A DNA stretch of 64,000 nt from Rhodobacter huangdaonensis (GCF_004022465.1 NZ_SAVA01000006.1:229463-293462), one strand, 5' to 3'; counted from the stretch's first letter, positions 17,998-27,438 are shown. Numbers and translations are program-made. The notes: generated from the sequence alone by a model not told the origin.

Positions 17998-18076
17998 ATT
18001 AACCTTCCGCTGACTTCTTCGGCCTAGCGTGACGGCTGCGGGCGGGACCCGTGCGGCACGGCTTGGGGGAAGGATG

Positions 18077-19615
18077 ATGGTCAGGTTCTGGCACATGGGC
18101 AGGGGCGGCGCCCTGCGACGCACGCGCATCGGGCCGGTCTTCGGCCGCAAGGAACTGTTGCCCTTCCTGCCGGCGATGCTGCTGGCCGGGGTCTGGTTCG
18201 GCATCGACGCGATGCTGGTGATCGGCGTCACCGCGCTTGCCGTCGCCTGGCTGACCCGCCCCCTCGCCCCCGCCGCCGACAGTGCCGGCGGCGACGGCGT
18301 CACCGGCCTGCCACTGCGCCGCGAAAGCGAGCTGCTGATGGAGGATCTGCTGCGCGAGGCGGAGCGGACCGGGCGGCACACCGCCTGCCTGGTGGTCGGC
18401 TGCGACGAGAGCGAGCGGCTGGAGCGGCAGCTCCTGCCCGACGAGTTCGAAACCCTGCTGCAACTGCTTGCAGACCGGCTGCGCGGCGCCGTGCGCGAAA
18501 GCGACCGGCTCGGCCGGCTCGGCGGCACGCGCTTCGCGGTGATGCTGCACCCGACGCAGCGGCAGGACCTCGAAAGCCTGATCCAGCTTGCGGCGCGGCT
18601 GCAGACCGGCTGCGAGGAACCCTATTCGGTGAAGGGGCGCAGCCTCGCGCCCAGCGTCCATGTCGGCTTTTGCCTGATGCGGCGCGCGCCGGTGCCGACC
18701 GGGGCCGGGCTGATCGCCGCGGCCGAGGGGGCGGCGGAAGAGGCCCGGCGCAACGGGCCAAGCGCGATCCGCGCCTTCTCCTCCGAGGTGCAGCACAGCC
18801 AGCGCGGCCACAGCGCGCTTGCCGCCGAGGTATTCGAGGCGCTCGAAGCCGCCCAGATCGTCTGCCATTTCCGCCCGCAGCTTTCCACCGACACCGGCGA
18901 GGTCTCGGGGATGGAGGCGGTGCCGCGCTGGCTGCATCGCGAGCGCGGCATCCTCACCGAGGCCGAGATCCTGCCCGCGATCGATTCGGAGGGGCTGCGC
19001 GAAAGGCTGGCGGAGCTGATGTTCTACCAGGGCTTCGGCGCGCTGCGCAGCTGGCAGCGGGTCGGGCTGCCGGTCAGCACGCTGTCGATCGGCATCTCGC
19101 CCGAGGTGCTGTCGAACCCCAAAATGGCGACGCGGCTGAAATGGGAACTCGAACGCTTCGACATCGAGCCGGAGCGGCTGCGCCTGGTGCTGAGCGGTGG
19201 CGCGATCTCGCGCTTCGACGACGAGGTGATCCGGCGCAATCTCGTGCATTGCACCGCGCTTGGCTGCCAGCTCGAACTTGCCGGGCTCGGCACCGGCGAG
19301 GTGCCGGTCAGCGCGATCCGCAGCACCGGCGCGCAGCGCGTGCGCATCCATGCAAGCTTTGTGCGCAATGTCGACACCGACCCCGATCAGCAGCGCCTTG
19401 TCACTGCGATCATCACCATGGCCGAGCAGATCGGCATCGAGACCCTCGCCGAGGGGGTATCGAGCATCGGCGAGCATGCGATGCTCTCCCAGCTCGGCGC
19501 GAACCACGTCCAGGGCGACGCGATCGCCCCGCCGATGCGCCTCGAGGAGACCTTCGACTGGCTCGAGCGCCACACCGAGAAGCTGGCGGCGACGCCGCGC
19601 ATCCAGGGCAGCTGA
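18077..19615 (+). CDS. Degenerate GGDEF-EAL protein, membrane-anchored (512 aa)
   Basis: Two hydrophobic segments near the N-terminus (LLPFLPAMLLAGVWFGIDAMLVIGV) are followed by a GGDEF-like region in which the active site reads RLGGTRFAVML. A C-terminal EAL-like region follows (about 255-500). The EAL position reads MEAVPRW, the metal-binding DD segment is replaced by ELAGLGTGE, and the final motif is QGDAI rather than QGY. ETLAEGV is preserved. Catalytic c-di-GMP turnover is therefore unlikely; a binding or regulatory role is inferred. The start is ATG 18077 (or 18074), behind a GGGGGAAGG run. Its place between ttcA and yidC, ahead of a large polysaccharide locus, is notable. Confidence 0.75.
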   Translation: MVRFWHMGRGGALRRTRIGPVFGRKELLPFLPAMLLAGVWFGIDAMLVIGVTALAVAWLTRPLAPAADSAGGDGVTGLPLRRESELLMEDLLREAERTGRHTACLVVGCDESERLERQLLPDEFETLLQLLADRLRGAVRESDRLGRLGGTRFAVMLHPTQRQDLESLIQLAARLQTGCEEPYSVKGRSLAPSVHVGFCLMRRAPVPTGAGLIAAAEGAAEEARRNGPSAIRAFSSEVQHSQRGHSALAAEVFEALEAAQIVCHFRPQLSTDTGEVSGMEAVPRWLHRERGILTEAEILPAIDSEGLRERLAELMFYQGFGALRSWQRVGLPVSTLSIGISPEVLSNPKMATRLKWELERFDIEPERLRLVLSGGAISRFDDEVIRRNLVHCTALGCQLELAGLGTGEVPVSAIRSTGAQRVRIHASFVRNVDTDPDQQRLVTAIITMAEQIGIETLAEGVSSIGEHAMLSQLGANHVQGDAIAPPMRLEETFDWLERHTEKLAATPRIQGS

Positions 19616-19771
19616 GCCGGGCGGCGGGCGGCGGCGCAGACGGGACCAAACCCGCCTTCGCCCCGGCCGGAGCCCATGGTTTCCTCGTGATTTCGGGGAA
19701 AAGCGCTTGACCTTTGGCCGCCCCTTCGATTGAACCACCGCAAACCCGGACCGGCAGGCGGATGGACCCCC

Positions 19772-21619
19772 ATGGATAGCCAGAACAAGAACCTCATCAT
19801 CGCGACCGTCCTTTCGGCGCTCGTGCTGATCGGTTGGACCTACTTCTTCCCGCCGGAGCCCGCGGCCCCGACAGACGGCACCCCGGTTGCGGCACAGACC
19901 GCCACCCCGGCCGCGCCCGCGGCCCCTGCTGCGGTGGCCGGCGCGACGCTCGATGCCGCGACGGCGGCGGCCCAGACGAGCGATGCGAATGCCCCGCGCA
20001 TCCGCATCGACACGCCGGCGCTCACCGGCACGATCTCGCTGCTCGGCGGCCGCTTCGACGACCTGTCGCTGCGGAAATACAAGGAAACGCTCGAGCCCGA
20101 CTCGCCGCTGGTGCGCCTGCTTGCCCCGGTGGGCAGCACCGATCTGAACGCCAAGCCCTATTACACGGTCTATGGCTGGTCGCCCGCCGGCGGGCTCGAC
20201 CCGGCGCTGGTGCCCGGGCCGAAGACGCTGTGGACCGCGCCCGCCGATGCCGTGCTGACCCCGAAGACCCCGGTCACGCTGAGCTGGGACAACGGCGCGG
20301 GCCTGCGCTTCACCCGCACGATCTCGGTCGATGACAACTACCTCTTCACCATCGCCCAGGGCGTCGAGAACAACACCGGCGCGCCGGTGCGCCTTGCCCC
20401 CTATGGCATCATCGCCCGCCACGGCATTCCGGAAAGCCGCCGCGTCTACGTGCTGCACGAAGGTGCGGTGCGGATGACCGACAACACGCTCGAAGAGATC
20501 AAGTACAAGAACCTGACCAAGCTCGACGCCGTCGCCGGCGAGGGCCAGGCCGAACTGATCTCGGCAAGCGAAAACGGCTGGATCGGCTTCACCGACAAAT
20601 ACTGGATGACGACGCTGATCCCGACGGACGGGGCCTTCACCTCGGTCGTCAAATACACCCCCGGCGCCGACCTCTATCAGGCCGAGACCCGCCTGCCGGT
20701 GATGGAGGTTGCCCCGGGCGCCTCGGCCGTCGCCGAAACCCGCCTCTTCGCCGGTGCGAAGGAGTGGGAGGTGATCAAGCACTATCAGGACGATGCCGGC
20801 ATCACCCGCTTTGTCGACTCGATCGACTGGGGCTGGTTCTTCTTCCTGACGAAGCCGATGTTCCGCCTGCTGCACTGGCTGCACGGCGCAATCGGCGCGA
20901 ACGGCCTGAACCTGCCCGGCGCAATGGGCTGGGCGATCATCGGGCTCACCATCATCATCAAGGCCCTGGTCTTCCCGCTGGCGCGCAAATCCTACATCTC
21001 GATGGCGAAGATGAAGGAGCTGCAGCCCGAGATGGAGGCGATGAAAGAGCGCACCAAGGGCAACCCGCAGCAGATGCAGCAGGAGATGATGGCCCTCTAC
21101 AAGCGCGAGAAGGTCAACCCCGCCGCAGGCTGTCTGCCGGTGCTGCTGCAGATCCCGATCTTCTTCTCGCTCTACAAGGTGATCTACGTCACCATCGAGC
21201 TCTATCACGCGCCCTTCATCGGCTGGATCCGCGACCTGTCCGCGCCCGATCCGTCGTCGGTCCTGAACCTCTTCGGCCTGCTGCCCTTCGCCACGCCGGA
21301 ACCGGGCTCGATGTTCTTCATGTTCTCGCTCGGCGTGCTGCCGATCCTGCTCGGCGTCTCGATGTGGTTCCAGCAGAAGCTGAACCCGGCGCCGACCGAC
21401 CCGAGCCAGGCGATGATCTTCGCCTGGATGCCCTGGGTGTTCATGTTCATGCTGGGCAGCTTCGCCTCGGGGCTCGTGCTCTACTGGATCAGCAACAACA
21501 CCATCACCTTCATCCAGCAGTACACGATCATGTCGATGCACGGCAAACGGCCCGATCTCTTCGGCAATATCAAGACCGGCTTCCGCAAGAGGGCCGCGCT
21601 CGAGAAACCGAAGAAATGA
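19772..21619 (+). CDS. yidC: Membrane protein insertase YidC (615 aa)
   Basis: A YidC/Oxa1 insertase with the Gram-negative layout. The N-terminal helix (NLIIATVLSALVLIGWTYFF) is followed by an Ala/Pro-rich linker and the large periplasmic beta domain (about 85-360). Five core helices follow, with the substrate-groove Arg in ARKSYISMAKM and the KREKVNPAAGCLP and FFSLYKVIYVTIEL signatures. The C-terminal tail is basic. Length is normal. The stop overlaps the MOSC-protein ATG. It inserts membrane proteins alone or with SecYEG, probably including the polytopic capsule permease encoded downstream. Confidence 0.97.
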   Translation: MDSQNKNLIIATVLSALVLIGWTYFFPPEPAAPTDGTPVAAQTATPAAPAAPAAVAGATLDAATAAAQTSDANAPRIRIDTPALTGTISLLGGRFDDLSLRKYKETLEPDSPLVRLLAPVGSTDLNAKPYYTVYGWSPAGGLDPALVPGPKTLWTAPADAVLTPKTPVTLSWDNGAGLRFTRTISVDDNYLFTIAQGVENNTGAPVRLAPYGIIARHGIPESRRVYVLHEGAVRMTDNTLEEIKYKNLTKLDAVAGEGQAELISASENGWIGFTDKYWMTTLIPTDGAFTSVVKYTPGADLYQAETRLPVMEVAPGASAVAETRLFAGAKEWEVIKHYQDDAGITRFVDSIDWGWFFFLTKPMFRLLHWLHGAIGANGLNLPGAMGWAIIGLTIIIKALVFPLARKSYISMAKMKELQPEMEAMKERTKGNPQQMQQEMMALYKREKVNPAAGCLPVLLQIPIFFSLYKVIYVTIELYHAPFIGWIRDLSAPDPSSVLNLFGLLPFATPEPGSMFFMFSLGVLPILLGVSMWFQQKLNPAPTDPSQAMIFAWMPWVFMFMLGSFASGLVLYWISNNTITFIQQYTIMSMHGKRPDLFGNIKTGFRKRAALEKPKK

Positions 21620-22371
21620 CGGCGCATCTTGCGCATCTCGTGCGCCACCCGATCAAGTCGGTGGGCCACGAGGACATCACGGGCGCGCTCCTCGACGAGG
21701 GGCGCGCCATGCCTTTTGACCGGCTCTGGGCCATCTCGCATGCGGAGGCGCGCTTTGACGGCCCGCTCACCGAATGGACGGCGAAACGCAACTTCGTGCG
21801 CGGCGCCGCGGCCCCCGGGCTGATGGCGGTGAGCGCGCGGATGCTGGACGATGGCCGGATCGAGCTGACCCATCCCGAGCTGCGGCCCCTCACCGTCGAT
21901 CCCGACCGCGCCGAGGATCAGACAAGGCTGATCGCCTGGCTGGCGCCGCTGTGGCCCGCGAACCGCCCCGCCCCGCGCCGGGTCGAGCGTGTGCCGGGGG
22001 TGACGCTCGCCGACGCCTCCGAGCCCTATGTCTCGATCCTGTCGCTCGCCTCTCTCGAGGCGCTTTCGGCCGCGACCGGCGCGCCGATGTCGCGCCACCG
22101 ATTCCGCGGCAATCTCTGGGTCGAGGGCTGGGCGCCCTGGGCCGAGCGCGACCTCGTCGGCCGGCGGCTGCGCATCGGCGCGGCCGAGCTTGAGGTGGCG
22201 ACGCCGATCACCCGCTGCCGCGCCACCTGCGCCAATCCCGAAACCGGCACCGAAGACGTCGACACGCTCGCTGCGCTGAAGGCGCTGCACGGCGACACGC
22301 TCTTCGGGCTTTACGCGACAGTCACCCGCGGCGGCGAGATCGCGCGCGGCGACACCGTGGAGATCCTCTGA
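21616..22371 (+). CDS. MOSC-domain protein (251 aa)
   Basis: N-terminal MOSC_N beta-barrel-like region (LVRHPIKSVGHEDI, about 7-20) plus MOSC domain (RHRFRGNLWVEGWAPWAERDLVG, then RCRATCANPETGTEDVDTL with the conserved sulfur-carrying Cys). MOSC proteins transfer sulfur or bind the molybdenum cofactor, for example in mARC-type reductases. The exact substrate is not predictable. It is translationally coupled to yidC (ATGA overlap) and to engB downstream (TGATG overlap), so the three genes form one operon. Confidence 0.87.
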   Translation: MTAHLAHLVRHPIKSVGHEDITGALLDEGRAMPFDRLWAISHAEARFDGPLTEWTAKRNFVRGAAAPGLMAVSARMLDDGRIELTHPELRPLTVDPDRAEDQTRLIAWLAPLWPANRPAPRRVERVPGVTLADASEPYVSILSLASLEALSAATGAPMSRHRFRGNLWVEGWAPWAERDLVGRRLRIGAAELEVATPITRCRATCANPETGTEDVDTLAALKALHGDTLFGLYATVTRGGEIARGDTVEIL

Positions 22372-23021
22372 TGCAGATGCAGTTCACCCTCGCCCCCGAG
22401 CCCGACGATTTCGCCCGCGAGAAGGGCCGGCTGCTGTTTGCCGCCCCCGTCGACTTCCTGAAGGGCGTCGTCGCGATGTCGGGGATGCCGCCCGCCGACC
22501 GGGTCGAGGTCTGCTTTGCCGGCCGCTCGAACGTGGGCAAATCCTCGCTCATCAATGCGCTGACGAACCGCAAGAACCTTGCCCGCGCCTCGAACACGCC
22601 GGGCCGGACGCAGGAGATCAACTTCTTCACCACCACCGGCGGGCCCTATCTCGTCGACCTTCCGGGCTATGGCTTTGCCGAGGCGCCGGTGCCGGTGGTG
22701 AAGAAATGGCAGGATCTGCTCAAGGCCTATCTCTCGGGCCGGGTGAACCTGCGCCGCGCCTTCGTGCTGATCGACGCGCGCCACGGCGTGAAGAAGGTCG
22801 ATGACGAGATCCTGACGCTGCTCGACCGCTCGGCGGTGACCTTCCAGGTGGTGCTGACCAAGGTCGACAAGATCAGCCGCACCGAGCGCGAGGCGGTGCT
22901 CGAGCAGGTCAAGGGCGCGCTTGCCAAGCACCCGGCCGCGCATCCCGAGCTGATTGTCACCTCGTCCGAAAAGGGCGAGGGCATCGACGTGCTGCGCACC
23001 ATCATCACCACGCTCGAGTAA
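22371..23021 (+). CDS. engB: Ribosome biogenesis GTPase EngB/YihA (216 aa)
   Basis: A small TRAFAC GTPase needed for large-subunit assembly. The G motifs are in order: G1 GRSNVGKSS (about 51-59), G2/switch I NTPGRTQEINFF, G3 DLPGYG, G4 TKVD, G5 TSSEKGEG. Length is typical. It marks the end of the core block; the capsule region begins on the opposite strand 40 bp downstream. Confidence 0.96.
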   Translation: MQMQFTLAPEPDDFAREKGRLLFAAPVDFLKGVVAMSGMPPADRVEVCFAGRSNVGKSSLINALTNRKNLARASNTPGRTQEINFFTTTGGPYLVDLPGYGFAEAPVPVVKKWQDLLKAYLSGRVNLRRAFVLIDARHGVKKVDDEILTLLDRSAVTFQVVLTKVDKISRTEREAVLEQVKGALAKHPAAHPELIVTSSEKGEGIDVLRTIITTLE

Positions 23022-23060
23022 CCGGGCACCGGCACCGCCGGCTTGCCCGCGGTCCGGGGC

Positions 23061-24224
23061 TCAGAGCGGGGCGGCGACAAAGGCCGGCATCGCGGTGCCG
23101 GCCTCGGCATGGGTCAGGAAGGTGCGCGCGGCATCGAGCGCCTCGCGGATCGTCACATCCATGTCGAGGTAGCGATAGGTGCCCAGCCGGCCGACGAAGG
23201 TCACGCCCTGCTCGGCCTCGGCACGCGCGACGTAATCGGCCAGCAGCGCCTTCTCCCTCACCTGACGGATCGGATAGTAGGGGATGTCCTCGGGCGTGCA
23301 GGCGCGCGAGAATTCGCGATAGCACACCGAGCCCTCGTGGCTTTCCCAGGGGGCGAAATGCTTGTGCTCGGTGATCCGGGTATAGGGCACGTCGACCTCG
23401 CCGTAATTCATCACCGCACAGCCCTGATAGTCGCCCTGATAGCTGAAACGCTCGAAATCGAGGGTGCGATAGCCGAGCCGGCCGAGTTCATAGTTGAACC
23501 AGCCATCGAGCGGGCCCGAATAGAACACGTGGTCATACTCCCCCGCCTGGTCGCGGCGGAAGGAGGTGCCAAGCTGCAGCTCGATCGCCGGATGGTCGAG
23601 GATGCGCTCGACCATCGCGGTATAGCCGTTTTCCGGCATGCCCTGGAACCGGTGGAAGAAATAGTTGTCGTCGTAGTTGAAACGCACCGGCAGCCGCTTC
23701 AGGATCGAGGCCGGCAGCTCGGAGGGCTGCACCCCCCATTGCTTGATCGTATAGCCCTTGAAGAAGGCCTCGTAGAGATCGCGGCCGACGAAGCGCAGCG
23801 CCTGTTCCTCGAAGGTCTGCGGATCGGCGATCGAGGTGTCGGCCTGTTCCTCGGTGATGAAGGCGCGGGCCTCGTCGGGGCGCAGGGTCTTGCGGAAGAA
23901 CTGGTTGATCGTGTGCAGGTTGACCGGCAGCGAGAACACGCCCAGCTCCCCCTGCGGGTCGCGCGAGGTGGTCTTCACCCGGTTCTTGTAGGGCTGGAAG
24001 GTCTCGAAGCGGTTAACGTAGTCCCACACCTCGGCATCGTCGGTGTGGAAGATGTGCGGCCCGTAGACATGCACCATCACGCCGGTTTCCGCGTCGCGCT
24101 CGGTATGGCAATTGCCGGCGACGTGGTCGCGGGCATCGACGATGGTGATCCGGTGCCCGGCCTCGGCCAGATGCCGCCCGATCACCGCACCGGACAACCC
24201 GGCCCCGACGAGAAGAATATGCAC
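23061..24224 (-). CDS. glf: UDP-galactopyranose mutase (387 aa)
   Basis: A flavoenzyme interconverting UDP-Galp and UDP-Galf. The N-terminal FAD-binding loop is VGAGLSGAVIG. Other conserved stretches are HVYGPHIFHT, KGYTIKQWGVQP, MPENGYTAM, FYSGPLDGWFNY and IPYYPIRQ. Full length. The start is a GTG at 24224 with GGAGG and 5-nt spacing, a strong ribosome site. It is convergent with engB and divergent from the glycosyltransferase at 24391, the likely user of its product. Confidence 0.96.
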   Translation of the reverse strand: MHILLVGAGLSGAVIGRHLAEAGHRITIVDARDHVAGNCHTERDAETGVMVHVYGPHIFHTDDAEVWDYVNRFETFQPYKNRVKTTSRDPQGELGVFSLPVNLHTINQFFRKTLRPDEARAFITEEQADTSIADPQTFEEQALRFVGRDLYEAFFKGYTIKQWGVQPSELPASILKRLPVRFNYDDNYFFHRFQGMPENGYTAMVERILDHPAIELQLGTSFRRDQAGEYDHVFYSGPLDGWFNYELGRLGYRTLDFERFSYQGDYQGCAVMNYGEVDVPYTRITEHKHFAPWESHEGSVCYREFSRACTPEDIPYYPIRQVREKALLADYVARAEAEQGVTFVGRLGTYRYLDMDVTIREALDAARTFLTHAEAGTAMPAFVAAPL

Positions 24225-24390
24225 GAAAGCCTCCGAAAACAGGACAGATTTACCCTAGCAACAGTCGCCGGGGCAGGGCAATGGCACTCGGCGGCTCTCT
24301 GCCCATGCCACCACGCCCCAGTTTTGGCTTGACGACTGCCGGCCTGTACCGGACTGGCTATTCCCGAGAGAGGCGGATGGCGGAGACGAG

Positions 24391-25368
24391 ATGACGCGGA
24401 CAGCAGGCGCAGACAGGTTGGCCGCCGTGGTCGTGACCTTCAACCGGCTCGAGAAGCTGAAGGTGACGCTGGCGCGGCTGCTCGAGAGCCCGGCGGGCGA
24501 GCTCGATCATGTGCTGGTCGTCGACAATGCCTCGGATGACGGCACCCCGGCCTGGCTTGCCACGCTCGAGGACCCGCGCCTCGTCGTGCTGCGCGAGCCG
24601 GTCAACAGCGGCGGCGCGGGCGGCTTTGCCCGCGGCATGCGCGAGGCGATGGCACGTTTCGATCCCGACTGGCTGGTGGTGATGGATGATGACGGCTCGC
24701 CCGCTCCGGGGGCGCTCGCCACCTTCCACGCACTCGACAAGACCGGCTACGAGGGGATGGCGGCCGCGGTCTATTTCCCAAACGGCACGATCTGCGAGAT
24801 GAACCGCCCCTCGCGCAACCCGTTCTGGCACGGCCGCGAATTCCTGCGCACGCTGCGCGGCGGGCGCGGCGGCTTTCATCTGACGCCCGCGGCCTATGCG
24901 CTCGACCGGCCAAGCCCGATCGACGTGACCTCCTTCGTCGGCTTCTTCATCTCGCGCGCCGGGATCGCGCGGGCGGGCTATCCCGACCCGGACCTGTTCA
25001 TCTATGGCGACGACGGGCTTTACACCCTTGGGCTGACGGCGAAGGGCGGGCGGATGTGCTTCGAGCCGCGGATCCGCTTCGTGCATGACATGGGCACCTT
25101 CTCCGGCCAGCAGCGCGGCGAGTTCCGGCCGCTGTGGAAGGCCTATTACTATCACCGCAACCTGCTGCTGCTCTATCGGCTGGCGGCGGGACCGATGTTC
25201 TGGCCGGTGCTGCTGGTGATCTTGCCGAAATGGCTGATGAAGGCGCGGGCGCATGGCGGGGCGCGCGGGCGCTTCACCGCGCTGATCGGGCGCGCGATCC
25301 GCGACGGGCTGACCGGGCGGCGCCATGTGCCGCATGCCGAGGTGCTGCGCTGGAGCGGAGAGGACTGA
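24391..25368 (+). CDS. Galactofuranosyltransferase-like GT2 (325 aa)
   Basis: A family 2 GT-A enzyme. VVVTFNRLEKLKVTL opens the fold, followed by VVDNASDDGT, the NSGGAGGFARGM loop and metal-binding VVMDDDGSPAP. These are features shared with mycobacterial GlfT1/GlfT2-type Galf transferases. FIYGDDGLYTLGL is the second acidic motif. It ends in a basic, amphipathic membrane-associating segment (MFWPVLLVILPKWLMKARA). ATG 24391 follows GGAG. Pairing with glf supports UDP-Galf as donor. It converges on kpsT with 6 bp between the two stops. Confidence 0.83.
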   Translation: MTRTAGADRLAAVVVTFNRLEKLKVTLARLLESPAGELDHVLVVDNASDDGTPAWLATLEDPRLVVLREPVNSGGAGGFARGMREAMARFDPDWLVVMDDDGSPAPGALATFHALDKTGYEGMAAAVYFPNGTICEMNRPSRNPFWHGREFLRTLRGGRGGFHLTPAAYALDRPSPIDVTSFVGFFISRAGIARAGYPDPDLFIYGDDGLYTLGLTAKGGRMCFEPRIRFVHDMGTFSGQQRGEFRPLWKAYYYHRNLLLLYRLAAGPMFWPVLLVILPKWLMKARAHGGARGRFTALIGRAIRDGLTGRRHVPHAEVLRWSGED

Positions 25369-25374
25369 GCTGCC

Positions 25375-26031
25375 TCAGCCCAGCATCAGCTTGCGGTGAT
25401 ACTCGATCGCCTCGTCGAGATCGTCGAAGACATTGAGCCGGCCGTGGTCGAGCACGATGCCGGCGCTGCACATCTCGCGGATCTGCCCCATGTCGTGGCT
25501 GACGAGGATCGAATCCGAGGTCTTCATCCGTTCCCGGAACACCGCCTGGCTCTTGCGCCGGAAGGAGGCGTCGCCGACCGCCGTCACCTCGTCGATCAGA
25601 TAGGTGTCGAAGCGGATGCCCATCGACACCCCGAAGGCGAGACGCGAGCGCATGCCCGAGGAATAGACCCGGATCGGTTCATAGAAGAAATCGCCAAGCT
25701 CGGCGAAATCCTCGACAAAGGCCATCAGCTCCTCGGTATCGACACCGTAGATGCGGGCAATGAAGCGGGTGTTCTGTGCCCCCGTCAGTTCGCCGTGGAA
25801 GGACCCGCCAAAGCCCACCGGGAATGAGATCGTCCCGTCCGAGGTGATCCGGCCGCGATCGGGGCGCATGGTGCCGGCGATCATCTGCATCAGCGTCGAC
25901 TTCCCGGCGCCATTGCGCCCGAGCAGGGCCAGAGACGAGCCGGTGGGCAGCGTCAGGTTGAGATTGTCGATCACCACCCGGCGCTCGCCCTGCACCCAGA
26001 AGCTCTTGGTCAGGTTCTCGAAGCGGATCAT
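25375..26031 (-). CDS. kpsT: Capsule polysaccharide export ATPase (218 aa)
   Basis: The ATP-binding subunit of a KpsMT-type polysaccharide ABC exporter. Walker A GRNGAGKS (about 38-45), signature YSSGMRSRLAFG, Walker B YLIDEVTAVGD and the switch His in VSHDMGQ are intact. The short length and the YSSGM form of the signature separate it from other ABC ATPases and match KpsT/Wzt. It ends without the extra C-terminal carbohydrate-binding domain of O-antigen Wzt, so export is not expected to need a terminal-sugar cap. It lies 3 bp downstream of kpsE; the permease KpsM is encoded divergently at 27502. Confidence 0.95.
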   Translation of the reverse strand: MIRFENLTKSFWVQGERRVVIDNLNLTLPTGSSLALLGRNGAGKSTLMQMIAGTMRPDRGRITSDGTISFPVGFGGSFHGELTGAQNTRFIARIYGVDTEELMAFVEDFAELGDFFYEPIRVYSSGMRSRLAFGVSMGIRFDTYLIDEVTAVGDASFRRKSQAVFRERMKTSDSILVSHDMGQIREMCSAGIVLDHGRLNVFDDLDEAIEYHRKLMLG

Positions 26032-26034
26032 GGA

Positions 26035-27414
26035 TCAGCGGCGGTCCCGGATCGAATAGAAGACCATCGCCGCGATCGCCCAGGCGAGGGTCAGGAACAG
26101 CGCCATCAGGCCGAGAATGACCCAGCTGCGCGGGAATTCCGAGGTCTCGGGCAGGGTCGGGCGGACATAGGCGGCGAGATAGCGGCTTTGCCGCGCGGCA
26201 TTGGCGCGGGCCACGTCGACCGCGGCCAGGGCGGCGCGATAGGTCTCCTCGGCGAATTGCTGATCGACATTCAGCCGCTCGTATTCCGAGATCAGGTTCG
26301 GATAATTCTCGGGCAGCGAGTTCGGCTCGCCGGTGGCGCTGGTGAAGCTCTGCCGCTCCTTGACGATCTGCTGGCGGATCACGTCGATGCGGCGGTTGGC
26401 CTGGTCGAGCCGCGGATCGTCGCCCGGGCTGCCCTTCTGGTCGCGCAGCAGGTCGCGGTCGATCAGCGACTGCGCCAGCTGCTGCTGCAGATTGTTGAGC
26501 ACGCCCATCCGTCCGGCCAGATCCGAGGCCGGATCGACCATCTGCGTCCGGGTGCGGAACTGCGTCATCGCCTCGCGCGCCGTCTTCAGCCGGGAAAGCG
26601 AGGTGTCGAGATCCTCGAGCGCGTAGCGCATCGTGTCCTCGCGCGCCGTCGTGTTGAGGTCGTTGATCATCTTCTGGCTCTCGCGCACCACCTCGGAGGC
26701 GATCTTCTGCGCGTCCTCGGGCGAGAAGGCGAGCACCCGCACCTCGATCAGCCCGGCCGACTGATCATAGGAGATCCGCACCATCCGCTGCCAGTAGCGC
26801 AGCAGATCCTCGATCGAGGCATTGGGCGAGAGCGCGAAGACCGGATCCCAGGGCCAGTTCTTCGAATAGAGGCCGACCAGGTCGATCCGTTGCGAAATGT
26901 CCGAAACGATCTCCTGGCTCTGGATGAACTCATAGAGGATATCGCTGTCGCGCGAACCGCCACTGGTGCCGACGAATTGCGACAGCCCGCCCAGAAGCGA
27001 GGTCGCCCCCGAGGTGCCGTCCTCCTGGCGCACGGTGAACCCCACGGTCGAGGCATATTGGTTGCGTGCGACCAGCCCGAGATAGAGCGCGGTGACGAAG
27101 AGCGGGATCAGCACCACCGCGGCCAGACTGTAGAGCAGCCCGCGATGGCGGCGCTTCACCGCGGCGGCGGCGGGCAGCGGCCGCACGATGACCGTCGGCG
27201 GTTCCTTGGCGGCGCCCCGCCCGGGTCCCGGCTTGCCGCCGCCCATGCCACCGGGCCGACGCCCGGGACCGGCGCCGGGGCGCTGCGGCATCTGCACAAG
27301 TTCTGCCCGTTCTCCCGGCCCCGCAGCCTCGGTCGACGCGGTCCCCGCCCCTTCCGTCTTCGGCCCGGTTTCCAGCGCGTCTTTGCTGTCTTTGAGATTG
27401 TCTTGCTTTGTCAA
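26035..27414 (-). CDS. kpsE: Capsule export inner-membrane protein KpsE-like (459 aa)
   Basis: A polysaccharide copolymerase-type protein with KpsE/WcbD/CtrB architecture. The cytoplasmic N-terminus is long, Gly/Pro-rich and disordered (to about residue 90). A membrane helix (LLYSLAAVVLIPLFVTALYLGLV) is followed by a large periplasmic alpha/coiled-coil region and a C-terminal helix (WVILGLMALFLTLAWAIAAMVFYSI). It should link the KpsMT exporter to the outer-membrane channel. The N-terminal tail is longer than in E. coli KpsE. The first start in frame after a stop is a TTG at 27414 with only a weak ribosome site, so the true start may lie further in. Confidence 0.88.
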   Translation of the reverse strand: MTKQDNLKDSKDALETGPKTEGAGTASTEAAGPGERAELVQMPQRPGAGPGRRPGGMGGGKPGPGRGAAKEPPTVIVRPLPAAAAVKRRHRGLLYSLAAVVLIPLFVTALYLGLVARNQYASTVGFTVRQEDGTSGATSLLGGLSQFVGTSGGSRDSDILYEFIQSQEIVSDISQRIDLVGLYSKNWPWDPVFALSPNASIEDLLRYWQRMVRISYDQSAGLIEVRVLAFSPEDAQKIASEVVRESQKMINDLNTTAREDTMRYALEDLDTSLSRLKTAREAMTQFRTRTQMVDPASDLAGRMGVLNNLQQQLAQSLIDRDLLRDQKGSPGDDPRLDQANRRIDVIRQQIVKERQSFTSATGEPNSLPENYPNLISEYERLNVDQQFAEETYRAALAAVDVARANAARQSRYLAAYVRPTLPETSEFPRSWVILGLMALFLTLAWAIAAMVFYSIRDRR

Positions 27415-27438
27415 ACTATTATCCAGGTGCCGCCGGAA

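Noticed and set aside
17999..21541. Very long open frame on the minus strand opposite the EAL protein and yidC
   Set aside because: It mirrors the codon structure of two certain genes on the other strand, has low-complexity His/Arg/Gln-rich composition and no family motif. Such antisense frames are expected in high-GC DNA.
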